Below the pieces are notes generated by a model. It saw only the letters and a list, made by a program, of their open reading frames with translations, was not told where the DNA came from and made no database searches. A DNA stretch of 56,426 nt from NCBI GenBank assembly GCA_003151535.1, contig PLXT01000056.1, positions 1 through 56,426 of the forward strand, read 5' to 3'. The DNA comes from Methanobacterium sp. (GTDB taxonomy: Archaea; Methanobacteriota; Methanobacteria; Methanobacteriales; Methanobacteriaceae). Position 1 is the first letter of the stretch, and every line of letters begins with the position of its first letter. Shown piece after piece: positions 17,997 to 27,530 of the stretch. The position numbers were made by a program, and so were the translations under genes.

Positions 17997-18229
17997 ATTT
18001 ACTTTTTTTTAAGTTTATTTGTTCACTAGGATTTCAAGATATAAATGAGAGAAGTAATTACGAACTTAACACGTCAAATAATGATAAAATATTTTTTTCT
18101 ATAAAAATTAATTCTACTGTAGAACAAATGGTTAAGCTCCCATTCAAAAACTCAATTATTCCACCAAAAATTCATGGAAACAACGAACAACTGCACATTT
18201 AATTCGATTTATAAATTCAATAAAAGACT

Positions 18230-18370
18230 TTAAGAATTACAATATGCATCACCCAAAAAAAGAATAATAATAATTAATGGCCTAAATTTTCTAAAAGAGT
18301 AATAATCACCTTCAAATAGAACATTCAACTCATTAAAATTGAGGACATTACTTTTACAAATATTTTTCAA
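18230..18370 (-). CDS. Possible 46-residue small protein
   Basis: A TTG start at 18370 is preceded, at a spacing of about six bases, by AGGAGGGG, one of the best ribosome binding sites in the window. The frame reads MKNICKSNVLNFNELNVLFE, and its later part contains the hydrophobic stretch RPLIIIILFLG, before a TAA at 18230-18232. The hydrophobic end suggests a membrane-associated small protein. No homologue recognised; the only evidence is the site plus an open frame. Confidence 0.35.
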   Translation of the reverse strand: MKNICKSNVLNFNELNVLFEGDYYSFRKFRPLIIIILFLGDAYCNS

Positions 18371-18524
18371 TAAAATCCCCTCCTAAACTATTATTGGAAT
18401 TATTGTCATTGTCCTGTCCTCAACCCTTTTACTTGAAATGCTATAAACAAATTTAATAGTATTCCAATAAAAAAAAATTATATTTAAAGAAAAAAGAATT
18501 ATGAGTAAATTAGCTCACAAATAA

Positions 18525-18860
18525 TTAACCCCCACCATCACAGAGCTCATTACTCATATCAACGTCTTCAAATTTGCTTTTAGATTTTTTGATCTTATCT
18601 TTGACACTTTCTTTGGAATCAGCGTCTTCTTGTTCCTTTTCTGATTTAAAAATGGTATGATTCTTCATTTTACTGTACTCGGTTTCGCCAATAACTTCAA
18701 GGGATTGAGTTTTGTACCATAGATCCGTTGTATCTAATAATACCCAGGTTCCATTATCATCAGTTCTAAAATCCACAACTTCACCAGCACTACCAGTACC
18801 TGTGTATCTTACATGGACTCCTTTTTGAATTGGTTTTCCACGTACATCTTCAATTTCCAT
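18525..18860 (-). CDS. DUF2098 family protein
   Basis: 111 residues. The N-terminal half is a small beta domain: KGVHVRYTGTGSAGEVVDF, then WVLLDTTDLWY and LEVI, the pattern I know from methanogen DUF2098 proteins. The C-terminal third is a charged linker ending in CDGGG. A site GGGGTGA precedes the ATG. Function unknown. The next gene on the same strand (PRC-barrel, 60 bp upstream) is another small beta-barrel protein and may be co-transcribed. Confidence 0.8.
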   Translation of the reverse strand: MEIEDVRGKPIQKGVHVRYTGTGSAGEVVDFRTDDNGTWVLLDTTDLWYKTQSLEVIGETEYSKMKNHTIFKSEKEQEDADSKESVKDKIKKSKSKFEDVDMSNELCDGGG

Positions 18861-18920
18861 CTAAAATCACCCCAATTTTATTTAAAAAAAATTAATATGA
18901 AATTTATTTATTATATAAAA

Positions 18921-19154
18921 TTAATCAACAAAAATATCTTCCTTGTCAATGTTAAGTACCAAATACTCTCCTAACACATCTATCTGATTTGGTTTGATCT
19001 CAATATCTTTTCTCCTAATGCCGAATTCATTAGCAGATATTGTTATAACATCTATTATACCTGCCACTGGGTCTATAAACATGTCAGATACTTTCCCTAT
19101 TTCAAATGCATTTTTATCCAATACTCTAGTTCCTAGAAATTCGCTAACCTTCAT
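18921..19154 (-). CDS. PRC-barrel domain protein
   Basis: 77 residues, one complete PRC-barrel: MKVSEFLGTRVLDKNAFEIG, then KVSDMFIDPVAGIIDVITI, and a terminal EYLVLNIDKEDIF. In archaea such stand-alone barrels have been linked to RNA metabolism and cell division scaffolds; which applies here cannot be told from sequence. It lies directly upstream of the DUF2098 gene on the same strand. Confidence 0.85.
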   Translation of the reverse strand: MKVSEFLGTRVLDKNAFEIGKVSDMFIDPVAGIIDVITISANEFGIRRKDIEIKPNQIDVLGEYLVLNIDKEDIFVD

Positions 19155-19536
19155 TGAAACACCTTTATATTGATATGTTTTTTGTATTATTTATTTTTTA
19201 AGCCCAATTAATTAATGGATTAATTGAGATTTTACTATTATTAATAGTTAATTATTCTCTAATTCAAGTTATTTTAACGTTATCCATCCCATCTTTTTTA
19301 ATAATAAATTCTCATTATAATCTGATAAATATTAAAAATATTGATATTAAATTGTGGGTTAAATCATTCCAGATAAATCGTCTTTAAATTGGATTAAACG
19401 ATTTTGTAATGAACTATCAGTAAAGATCAAAATTTAATCCAGAACCATGTAAAAATGGAATTGAATACCCCTATTTTATATAAAATAATTCCAAATAACT
19501 AATCAATTACATGTTAATAAAATGGAGAGTATATAA
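19155..19536. other. Divergent spacer
   Basis: About 380 bp of AT-rich DNA between the PRC-barrel gene (minus) and a DUF4013 gene (plus). It must hold both promoters. No other feature recognised. Confidence 0.3.
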
Positions 19537-20430
19537 ATGAGCATAGGAGAAATTATAGGAGATGCAGTACGATATCCACTGTCAGACCCGAAGAAGTTAA
19601 TTACATTTGGAATTATTTTGGTGATTGCTACTTTATATTCTAATTTCATTACACCTGGTGCTGCAAATATACCATTAGCACTTATTTTAATTGTAATAGC
19701 ATTGATAGATTTCGTATTCATATTTGGTTATGAAATTAGAATCTTAAGAGCTACATTAGCAGGTCTTTATGAACTGCCTGAATTTGATGATCCATTGGAT
19801 ATGTTCGTTGATGGTCTTAAAGCTGTTGTAGTAAGCATAATTTATGCGATTCCATTATCTGTTATTATTGGTCTTTTATTTTACGGATTAGTCATTGCAC
19901 CTGTGGGATTATCAAACCTTTCTATATATAATTCAGGTTCGATGATATTTATAGGAATTTTTGCTCTTATTGTAATTTTAATTGCTTTAGTTATCTATCC
20001 TTTAACACTGATGTCGCTGGCAAATATGGTTTACAATAACAGCAAAATTGAAGCGGCCTTTAAATTTAGTGAGATATTCAATAAACTCTCAAATATTGGA
20101 TGGGGTAATTTTTTAGTGTGGTATGTTGTTACAGGAATAATTTATCTGATCTTAGGTTTAATAGGGTTATTTATTATATCCTTCTTCAGTTTAATCCACC
20201 TTAAAATAGTTGGAGGACTTCTATATCCATTAATAGTAACTTCATTTATGGGGATTTTCCTTTACAGATCAGTTACACTATTTTATATGTCTGGAGATTA
20301 TAAAACCGGAGACCATGGATATCTTGAATGTGACAACTGCAGAGGATACTATGAATTGCAGGATGGAGAATCTCCAGAAGATTTCAATGAATGTGAGTGT
20401 GGTGGAAAATTATTATATACTAGAAAATGA
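19537..20430 (+). CDS. DUF4013 membrane protein with C-terminal zinc ribbon
   Basis: 297 residues. The N-terminus IGEIIGDAVRYPLSDPKKL is the hallmark of DUF4013, followed by about six membrane segments up to residue 255. The cytoplasmic tail is a cysteine module: CDNC, YYELQDG, then CECGGKLLYTRK. This module is nearly the same as the N-terminus of the membrane protein at 31433-32086. A second DUF4013 gene at 53938 lacks it. Site GGAG precedes the ATG. Function unknown; the membrane part plus ribbon suggests a sensor or scaffold, as inference only. Confidence 0.85.
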   Translation: MSIGEIIGDAVRYPLSDPKKLITFGIILVIATLYSNFITPGAANIPLALILIVIALIDFVFIFGYEIRILRATLAGLYELPEFDDPLDMFVDGLKAVVVSIIYAIPLSVIIGLLFYGLVIAPVGLSNLSIYNSGSMIFIGIFALIVILIALVIYPLTLMSLANMVYNNSKIEAAFKFSEIFNKLSNIGWGNFLVWYVVTGIIYLILGLIGLFIISFFSLIHLKIVGGLLYPLIVTSFMGIFLYRSVTLFYMSGDYKTGDHGYLECDNCRGYYELQDGESPEDFNECECGGKLLYTRK

Positions 20431-20940
20431 GAATTCAAATGTTGATCATGTAATATTTCATTGGGACATCCTGAGCAAATTATTAAACAATATAACCCTT
20501 CTTTATGGGATTAACCTGTATTTATTTCTTGGATATAGTTTTAATACAGATTACATCCCCTAAAATTTTATTTATGTTTAAATATAATATTTTTTTTCAT
20601 TAAAATGTTCTGTTCATCCTACAGAGAAGTATAAATTCTTTTTAATTAACTTGTTAATCATTATCCTAGGACATCCTGTTATAAACCTTTAAAATCGTAT
20701 AGTTAACCAAATAACCTTTAAATACTCCTAATTTACATTTATGAAATCCATGATCATATCCCCCTATGATGAACACTAATGGCCTAAACAAGATATAATA
20801 CAATTAAATAATTTGGAAACCAATAATATACTATATAAATTTAAAATTAGAATCACCAATTTTTTAATCTTATTGCTTATTTGCAGATCAGTGGATTTCT
20901 ATTTAATACCATATAAAAAAACAGATGGGTGTACAAAAAA
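20431..20940. other. AT-rich spacer with a 10-bp direct repeat
   Basis: About 510 bp. A direct repeat GGACATCCTG occurs near 20463 and again near 20669, on either side of 200 bp of unrecognised sequence. Presumed promoter of the downstream protease gene. No gene supported. Confidence 0.3.
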
Positions 20941-21996
20941 ATGAAATACTCCTTTAAAATCTTTAGTGTATTCGGAATACCTATAGAACTCCATATTTCA
21001 TTCTTAGCTCTTATAGTGTTAATTTATATAATAGCCTTGTTTAATTTTGTTTCCTATATAAATCTCTTGACAGCTGTTTTAATAACCCTTGTATTTGCAA
21101 CGGTTGTTTTACACGAGTTAAGCCATTCATATTTCGCAAGACGTTATGGTATTAAAATTAATCGAATCGTACTCCTGCCTATTGGTGGAGTTTCTGAAAT
21201 GGAAGAAATACCAAAGGACCCTGCACAGGAGTTAAGAATTTCACTAGCCGGTCCTGTTGCTAACCTTGTTATTGCTGCAATCAGTTTTGTTGTTCTAATA
21301 ATACTTAGACCATACCTCTCCACAGTACTTCTTGGTGCCCTCTACTACTTCATAGTAGTAAACTTGATTTTAGGTTTATTCAACCTCCTACCAGCATTTC
21401 CAATGGATGGGGGGAGGATACTCAGGGCATTTTTAGCCGAAAGAATGAGTTTTATTAAGGCAACTAAACAGGCCGCAACTATTGGTAAACAGTTTGCAAT
21501 TATAATGGCAATTGTTGGGGTGTTCTTTAATTTTCTACTGATCCTGATAGCTATTTTTGTCTATGTTGGGGCAGATTCAGAATATAAATCTGTTGTTGTG
21601 TCCACATTGTTAGGTGATGATATGGTTAAGGAAGTTATGACTACAGATGTACATACACTATCACCTGAAAATACAATCCAAGATACACTTCGTACCATGT
21701 TCAGCGAGAAACACATGGGATATCCAGTAATGGATAATGGGAAATTAGTTGGAATAATTACATTTGACGACATTTCAAAGGTTCCTGAAGATGAAAGGGA
21801 TAAACCAATAGGGGATGTCATGAGTACAGAATTGATCACCTCAGAACCTAACGAAGGACTAGTCCAGACAATTGAAAAGCTTAACAGAAATAGAATTGGC
21901 AGGGTTCCAGTATTAAAAGATGGTGAACTGGTTGGAATCGTTTCAAAAACAGATATAACCAACACACTGCAGAAAAGAGAACTTAAATTAGATTAA
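20941..21996 (+). CDS. Site-2-type zinc metalloprotease (M50) with two CBS domains
   Basis: 351 residues. Intramembrane protease: LHELSHSYFARRYG carries the HExxH zinc motif, and FPMDGGRILRAF supplies the third ligand (Asp). About six membrane helices up to residue 205 are followed by two CBS domains (VKEVMTTDVHTLSPENT and IGDVMSTELITSEPNEG) that usually bind adenine nucleotides and gate activity. I place the start at ATG 20941, since GGGTG at 20927-20931 contains the alternative GTG. The substrate is unknown; members cleave membrane-bound regulators. Isolated from other genes by spacers on both sides. Confidence 0.9.
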   Translation: MKYSFKIFSVFGIPIELHISFLALIVLIYIIALFNFVSYINLLTAVLITLVFATVVLHELSHSYFARRYGIKINRIVLLPIGGVSEMEEIPKDPAQELRISLAGPVANLVIAAISFVVLIILRPYLSTVLLGALYYFIVVNLILGLFNLLPAFPMDGGRILRAFLAERMSFIKATKQAATIGKQFAIIMAIVGVFFNFLLILIAIFVYVGADSEYKSVVVSTLLGDDMVKEVMTTDVHTLSPENTIQDTLRTMFSEKHMGYPVMDNGKLVGIITFDDISKVPEDERDKPIGDVMSTELITSEPNEGLVQTIEKLNRNRIGRVPVLKDGELVGIVSKTDITNTLQKRELKLD

Positions 21997-22174
21997 ATGG
22001 ATAAGTTTTTTTTAATAAATTTCATTTATTAACTTTTTTTAATCGGATATATGAGTAGAATTAGATAGTTAGAAAATAAATGAACATATAAAGTTTATAA
22101 AAATAAAATCAAAAATATCCATATCAAATAAAACACCAGATCATTAAAATTAATTTTCATAGGAGATTTTAGTC

Positions 22175-23803
22175 ATGGAAAATGCTTGTAGATTCATTAT
22201 CAACGAAATAATGGAGGGAAAAGTTAAATCAAAAAAAGACCTTGAAAAACTTAAATTAAAGGCTTGTAGAGACTTTAAACTCATGGAGTTTATGAGCAAT
22301 TCTCAACTACTTGAAAATGCAACAAAATCAGAAAGGGCAAAGATATCTCCATTAATACGTAAAAAACCTACAAGGACCATTTCAGGAGTTGCGGTTGTTG
22401 CTGTTATGTGCAAACCACATAAATGTCCACATGGAAGATGTAACTACTGTCCCGAGAGTGATATTGCACCACCAAGTTATACAGGGGAAGAACCCGCTGC
22501 CTTGAGGGCACGCATGTTTGATTTCGACCCTTACAGACAGACATACAATAGATTGTTACAACTTGAAAGTATTGGACATCCAATTGATAAGGTCGAACTC
22601 ATTGTAATGGGCGGTACCTTTCCATCCTACTTCACATGTTACCAGGAATGGTTTGTTACACGATGTATCGAGGCAATGAACAACTACGGTTTAACCGATG
22701 AAGACACGAAAATTTCTATTCGTAATGGTGGGATTTTGACTGTTCCAAATAAGTTCAACTACCTTGATGATGTTCAAACTGCCAACGAAAAGTCATCTGT
22801 TAGATGTGTTGGCATGACATTTGAAACAAGACCCGACTACGCTAAAATATCCGATGTAGATCGAATGCTTCAACTAGGAGTTACAAGGGTTGAATTAGGT
22901 GTACAGACCATCTACAATTTTATCTACAAACGTATAGATAGGGGCCATCGAGTTTCAGATGTTATAGAATCTACAAAAATACTCAGAGATTCAGGATTGA
23001 AGGTGGCTATGCATCTGATGCCAGGCCTGTTTTCAGATCCAGAAAGGGATATGAGAATATTCCACAGGATATTTGAGGATGATAACTTCAAACCAGACAT
23101 GCTTAAGATATATCCATGCCTAGTTACAAAGGGATCTGAATTCTACGACCTTTGGAAAAAAGGAGATTACACCCCCTACACAACAGAACAAGCAGTAGAT
23201 TTAATAGTAAATATTAAAAAAATGCTCCCTAAATGGGTTAGAACCATGCGAATACAGCGTGATATACCATCACAACTCATAGAAGCAGGAGTTAAAAAAT
23301 CAAATCTTGGAGAACTTGTTTATAATAAGCTTGCAGAAGAAAATATTAAATGCCAGTGCATTAGATGTAGAGAAGTAGGTCACCAGGGAGTGGGTGTAAA
23401 CCCTGTTTTTGGAGATATTAAATTCATGAAGGAAGAATACAATGCAGGTATGGGACGTGAAATATTCTTATCCCATGAAGATCCATTAAACGATATTTTA
23501 ATCGGATTTTTAAGGCTTAGAATACCGTCCAATATGGCCCATCGAAGGGAAGTCGATAAAAAAACAGCAATAGTCAGAGAACTTCATGTTTACGGGCAGA
23601 TGGCAGAATTAGGCCAAAAAAAAGATGAAATATGGCAACATATGGGATATGGAGAGGATTTATTAGCTGAAGCTGAAAAAATAGCCTTGGAAAACTATGA
23701 TAAAAATAAGTTACTCATAATTAGTGGTGTTGGAGCACGTAATTATTACAGAAAATTCGGTTATGAAAGAGAAGGTCCTTATATGTCTAAAATCCTTAAA
23801 TAA
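22175..23803 (+). CDS. elp3: Elp3-type radical SAM tRNA uridine acetyltransferase
   Basis: Installs the carboxymethyl precursor on U34 of tRNAs; archaea use Elp3 alone. 542 residues: helical N-terminus, radical SAM core with CPHGRCNYC (Cys84, Cys89, Cys92), MGGTFPSY and FETRPDY, followed by a zinc-binding CQCIRCREVG and a C-terminal GNAT acetyltransferase domain (VRELHVYGQMAELG, then GVGARNYYRKFGYE). GGAG lies before the ATG. Downstream genes deoC and a cyclophilin-like protein are close on the same strand. Confidence 0.95.
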   Translation: MENACRFIINEIMEGKVKSKKDLEKLKLKACRDFKLMEFMSNSQLLENATKSERAKISPLIRKKPTRTISGVAVVAVMCKPHKCPHGRCNYCPESDIAPPSYTGEEPAALRARMFDFDPYRQTYNRLLQLESIGHPIDKVELIVMGGTFPSYFTCYQEWFVTRCIEAMNNYGLTDEDTKISIRNGGILTVPNKFNYLDDVQTANEKSSVRCVGMTFETRPDYAKISDVDRMLQLGVTRVELGVQTIYNFIYKRIDRGHRVSDVIESTKILRDSGLKVAMHLMPGLFSDPERDMRIFHRIFEDDNFKPDMLKIYPCLVTKGSEFYDLWKKGDYTPYTTEQAVDLIVNIKKMLPKWVRTMRIQRDIPSQLIEAGVKKSNLGELVYNKLAEENIKCQCIRCREVGHQGVGVNPVFGDIKFMKEEYNAGMGREIFLSHEDPLNDILIGFLRLRIPSNMAHRREVDKKTAIVRELHVYGQMAELGQKKDEIWQHMGYGEDLLAEAEKIALENYDKNKLLIISGVGARNYYRKFGYEREGPYMSKILK

Positions 23804-23859
23804 TAATATTTAGAATTGTTGACGAAATCATGTAGCAAAATATAAAGGAGTTGATTTGA

Positions 23860-24525
23860 TTGATATCCCCTGAAGAACTTGCTGGAATGATAGACCATAC
23901 AAATATAAAGCCAAATACAACCAAGGACGATATAAAAAAACTTTGTAAGGAATGTGTTGAATACAGTTTTTCATCTGCATGTGTAACACCAACAAATGTG
24001 GCATTAGCATATGAAATTTTAGGAGATACAGATGTTAAAGTCTGTTCAGTGGTTGGATTTCCATTTGGAACAAATAAATCTGAAATAAAAGCATTTGAAG
24101 CACTTGTTGCCGTGGAAGATGGTGCAGTAGAACTTGATATGGTGATGAATATTGGTGCTATGAAATCATCGGAAAATGCACTAGTTCAGAGGGATATTGA
24201 AGATGTTGTTGAATCTGCAGACGGTACAGTAGTAAAAGTAATAATAGAAACGGCTTTATTAACAGATGATGAAAAGATAGGTGCAAGTATACTGTCACAG
24301 AAAGCTGGAGCAGACTATGTTAAAACATCAACAGGAATAGGATATTCCGGAGCAAATGTATATGATGTGAAACTCATAAGAGAAACTATTGGATCAAATA
24401 TGGGTGTGAAAGCATCTGGCAGTATAAGAAATCTTAAAACTGCACTGGAAATGATCGATGCAGAAGCATCTAGGATAGGAACTTCAACAGGCCCTGCAAT
24501 TATGAATGAACTCCTAAAAAAATAA
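23860..24525 (+). CDS. deoC: Deoxyribose-phosphate aldolase
   Basis: Cleaves 2-deoxyribose 5-phosphate to glyceraldehyde 3-phosphate and acetaldehyde. 221 residues. Catalytic residues visible: Asp93 in VELDMV, Schiff-base Lys155 in DYVKTSTGIG and Lys184 in GVKASG. The start is a TTG at 23860, with AAGGAG nine bases upstream; other TTG codons at 23851 and 23855 are too close to the site. Gap of 56 bp from elp3. Confidence 0.95.
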   Translation: MISPEELAGMIDHTNIKPNTTKDDIKKLCKECVEYSFSSACVTPTNVALAYEILGDTDVKVCSVVGFPFGTNKSEIKAFEALVAVEDGAVELDMVMNIGAMKSSENALVQRDIEDVVESADGTVVKVIIETALLTDDEKIGASILSQKAGADYVKTSTGIGYSGANVYDVKLIRETIGSNMGVKASGSIRNLKTALEMIDAEASRIGTSTGPAIMNELLKK

Positions 24526-24564
24526 TCCCAAAATTTTGGAATAATATTAATAGGAAGGGATTTT

Positions 24565-24936
24565 ATGGATATAGAGATAGAAATTATTGGAAAAGGAAAA
24601 GTAAAAGCCATTCTCGATGATAGAAATCCAGAAACTGCAAGGATGATCTACGATAATCTGCCCATTGAAGGAGAAGCCAACATATGGCTCGATGAGATCT
24701 ACTTCGATGTACCACTAAAATTAGACTATGAAAATCCCTCCTCAACAACTAAAAAGGGAGATCTATCGTACTGGCCGCCTGGATCAGCATTCTGTATATT
24801 CTATGGAAATTCACAACCAGCCTCAGATGTTAACAATATAGGACGTGTAGAAGGTGACCTTGAACTGTTCCGTGAAGCAGAAAATGATGATAAAATAGTA
24901 ATAAGAAAATTTACTAACATCCAACAGGAATTTTAA
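24565..24936 (+). CDS. Cyclophilin-like domain protein (DUF369 type)
   Basis: 123 residues. Pattern of the archaeal/bacterial cyclophilin-like family: RMIYDNLPIEGEANIW, YFDVPLKLDYE, KGDLSYWPPGSAFCIFYG, and a terminal NNIGRVEGDLELF. The fold is that of cyclophilin, but the proline isomerase residues are not evident, so activity is uncertain. It follows deoC by 39 bp and has its own site AAGGGA. Confidence 0.82.
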   Translation: MDIEIEIIGKGKVKAILDDRNPETARMIYDNLPIEGEANIWLDEIYFDVPLKLDYENPSSTTKKGDLSYWPPGSAFCIFYGNSQPASDVNNIGRVEGDLELFREAENDDKIVIRKFTNIQQEF

Positions 24937-25093
24937 TAAAAATATTTATCCTAATTTAAATCATATTATATTTAATTCTTTTTTTAGATGATGCATTCAA
25001 AACATTCCAAATCAAATTTGTTCAAAACTTAACATCCGAAATATATAAAATATTGAAGCTTTTTATTTAAAATATTGAACAGTATTAATAAAT

Positions 25094-26209
25094 TCATACT
25101 AAACGTATATTCCTGTACAATGTGTCCCTTTCTGCAGGTATCCTACCCATATCCCTTATTACCCTCTGGAAGTTTTGTGGATCGGTTTGTACACCATGTT
25201 GAGCCCCGGCAGATTTAGATATATTCTCTTCTCCAAGTGTGCCTCCAAGGTCATTGGCCCCTGCTGTTAAACATATCTGGGCAAATTTGAAGCCAAGTTT
25301 AACCCATGAAACTTGGATATTGGGTAATAAATCCCCAAACATCAGCCTTGAAACTGCATATACCTTAAGATCTTCTATACCTGTTGAACCAGGGCTTGCT
25401 AATCCTTCACGATAGATGGGTGTATTCTTATGCATAAATGTCAACGGCACAAACTCTGTAAATCCGCCTGTTTTTTCTTGTATACTCCTTAAAATATCTA
25501 TATGTTCTACCCTATCTTTTAATTGCTCTATATGCCCATACATCATCGTGCATGTTGTTGGTATTCCCGTTTTATGGGCTGTTTCAACTATTTCTATCCA
25601 TTTAGCAGTATTCATCTTACTTGGACATAGAACTTTTCTAATATCATCGTTTAATATCTCAGCAGCATTTCCAGGTATGGAGTCTAATCCTGCATCTTTG
25701 AACATCTTAAGTTCTTCTGATAATGAAATATCAGACTTTTCAGCCCCATATAATATCTCCATAGGCGAAAATGCATGGATATGGATATCTGGAAGTTCTA
25801 TTCTCAACTTTTGAAGGAGTTCTTCGTAGTAGTAAGCATCAATATCCGGATGAAGTCCTCCCTGTATACACACTTCCTTTGCACCATTATCCCATGCTGT
25901 TTTAGCCCTTTTAACCACTTCTTCTGCACTCAAGAAATAGGATTCATCGTTGTTTTCATCCCGTTTAAATGCACAGAATCCACATGTACCCGTACAAATG
26001 TTGGTGAAGTTGATATTCCAGTTCTTTATGTAGGTTACGTTGTCACCAACAATCTGCTCACGCCGAATATCGGCAGTCATTAAAAGGGCTTGTAGTTCCC
26101 TTCCAGTCGTTTTCATGAGCTTAAGTGCTTCGTTACATGATATTTGTTTTTCTAAAGATTTTCTTAATATCTCTTCTATATGGGTGTCAATGTTTAACAG
26201 CTCAAACAT
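25094..26209 (-). CDS. cofH: F420 biosynthesis radical SAM enzyme CofH
   Basis: Joins tyrosine with the pyrimidine precursor to make the deazaflavin ring (Fo) of coenzyme F420, acting with CofG. 371 residues. The cluster motif CTGTCGFC gives Cys72, Cys76 and Cys79; further family marks are VCIQGGLHPD, HAFSPMEI, GLDSIPGNAAEI and the C-terminal AGANDLGGTLGEE. It is not the fused FbiC type; cofG is not in the window. Transcribed opposite to the cyclophilin-like gene and divergently from the histone. Confidence 0.94.
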   Translation of the reverse strand: MFELLNIDTHIEEILRKSLEKQISCNEALKLMKTTGRELQALLMTADIRREQIVGDNVTYIKNWNINFTNICTGTCGFCAFKRDENNDESYFLSAEEVVKRAKTAWDNGAKEVCIQGGLHPDIDAYYYEELLQKLRIELPDIHIHAFSPMEILYGAEKSDISLSEELKMFKDAGLDSIPGNAAEILNDDIRKVLCPSKMNTAKWIEIVETAHKTGIPTTCTMMYGHIEQLKDRVEHIDILRSIQEKTGGFTEFVPLTFMHKNTPIYREGLASPGSTGIEDLKVYAVSRLMFGDLLPNIQVSWVKLGFKFAQICLTAGANDLGGTLGEENISKSAGAQHGVQTDPQNFQRVIRDMGRIPAERDTLYRNIRLV

Positions 26210-26312
26210 GGAATTTCATATCCTACTTAATACGCTTATAACTTTTGGTTATATAATGATCTCATCATTTGGTTCATTATTGTATATGTCATGGCTAAAA
26301 ATCAGAGTTTAA

Positions 26313-26329
26313 CCGATAAATTTAAATAT
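26313..26329 (+). promoter_or_regulatory. BRE/TATA promoter of the histone gene
   Basis: CGATAAA directly followed by TTTAAATAT looks like a BRE plus TATA box. It stands about 35-50 bp before the ATG and ahead of the strong ribosome binding site GGAGGTG (26351-26357). Confidence 0.45.
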
Positions 26330-26362
26330 TAATTATCCCTAGGTTAAATAGGAGGTGAAATT

Positions 26363-26569
26363 ATGGCCGAATTACCAATTGCTCCAGTTGGAAGGATCAT
26401 AAAAAACGCTGGTGCTCAAAGAATAAGTGATGATGCAAAAGAAGCTTTAGCAAAATCACTCGAAGAAAAAGGTGAAGAAATCGCTAAAAAAGCTGTAGAG
26501 CTTGCAAAACACGCTGGAAGAAAAACTGTCAAAGCAGATGACATTGACATGGCTGTTAAAACAGCCTAA
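26363..26569 (+). CDS. Archaeal histone, HMf family
   Basis: 68 residues, a single histone fold: AELPIAPVGRIIKNAGAQRI then SDDAKEALAKSLEE and GRKTVKADDIDMAVK. Wraps DNA as dimers or longer multimers. It keeps the RI-x-R/K DNA contact region and the RKT-D-dimer residues at the C-terminus. Length is the shortest typical form, with no tail. It has one of the strongest ribosome binding sites in the window, consistent with high expression, and a T-rich terminator directly after it. Confidence 0.97.
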   Translation: MAELPIAPVGRIIKNAGAQRISDDAKEALAKSLEEKGEEIAKKAVELAKHAGRKTVKADDIDMAVKTA

Positions 26570-26587
26570 TTTTCTTCTTTTTTTATT
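26570..26587 (+). terminator. T-rich terminator after the histone gene
   Basis: An almost pure T tract starts at the base after the stop codon, as in archaeal intrinsic termination. There is no hairpin, which archaea do not need. Confidence 0.5.
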
Positions 26588-26865
26588 TGTTCTAAATTTT
26601 AAATTAGAATATCGAAATATAAATAATTAAAACCTATTTTAAATTACTAAATTTAAATAATAATTAATTTTTATCAAAGTCATATCTACTGTTGTTATGA
26701 ATTTTTTTAGAATATAACTGGTTTACAATTGGACTTATATTTTATTTAATTATTTAAATTCAACAAATTCTTCAAAGTTTCCAACAGATACAAAACAATT
26801 TTAATACAGTAGTTACCAAACTATGTGTACGGGTATTATTTTAATAAATATAAAGAGGTAGAAAT

Positions 26866-27357
26866 ATGAGCTCAAAAGAAAATTTAATGGAAGCATTTGC
26901 AGGTGAATCACAAGCCAACAGGAAATATCTGGCTTTTGCTAAGAAAGCTGATCAAGAAGGTTTTAAACAAGTTGCAAAATTGTTCAGAGCAGCAGCAGCA
27001 GCTGAAACAGTCCACGCTCACAACCACCTTGAAATAGCTGGAGGAATAGACGAAACTAAAGAAAACCTTAAAGCAGCCATAGCAGGTGAAACAGAAGAGT
27101 TTACAGATATGTATCCTAACTTTATTGCCGAAGCAAATGCCGAAAAAAATGATACAGCACTCTGGACCTTTGATGTTGCAAACAAGGTTGAACAAATCCA
27201 CGCAGCCCTTTATAAACAGGCACTAGAGAGCCTTGGAGACAATTCTGAAGTCGATTATTATGTATGTGCACTCTGTGGTAACACTGTCGAAGATGGAGCT
27301 CCTGAAAAATGCCCTATCTGTGGTGCATCAAATTCAGAATTCATGAAAATTGATTAA
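26866..27357 (+). CDS. rbr: Rubrerythrin
   Basis: Reduces hydrogen peroxide in anaerobes. 163 residues: N-terminal four-helix diiron domain with Glu14, the ExxH pair Glu47/His50, Glu75 and the second ExxH Glu109/His112, then a C-terminal rubredoxin site CALC (134, 137) and CPIC (149, 152). GAGGTAG lies before the ATG. About 300 bp of AT-rich spacer separates it from the histone gene. Ends just before the dead insertion element. Confidence 0.96.
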   Translation: MSSKENLMEAFAGESQANRKYLAFAKKADQEGFKQVAKLFRAAAAAETVHAHNHLEIAGGIDETKENLKAAIAGETEEFTDMYPNFIAEANAEKNDTALWTFDVANKVEQIHAALYKQALESLGDNSEVDYYVCALCGNTVEDGAPEKCPICGASNSEFMKID

Positions 27358-27393
27358 AAAATATTTTTTTATCATATTTCATTTTTTTTATTC

Positions 27394-27410
27394 ATGATCG
27401 AGGTTGAGTC
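27394..27410 (+). repeat. Left terminal inverted repeat of the IS1182-like element
   Basis: 17 bases, exact reverse complement of 28947-28963. Pairing ends abruptly on both sides, so this marks the element end. Confidence 0.85.
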
Positions 27411-27530
27411 ATAATTATATTAATTTTTTTGGTGTTTGTATTATATTTTTTTTGTTGGTTTTTTTGAGGGTTAATTATATATTGGTGGTTGTTCTATTAT
27501 TATTTAAGAGTTTGTGTTTATTAGGAGTTT

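Noticed and set aside
20315..20563. 82-residue open frame overlapping the end of the DUF4013 gene
   Set aside because: Lies mostly in an alternative frame of the zinc-ribbon tail, without a ribosome binding site.
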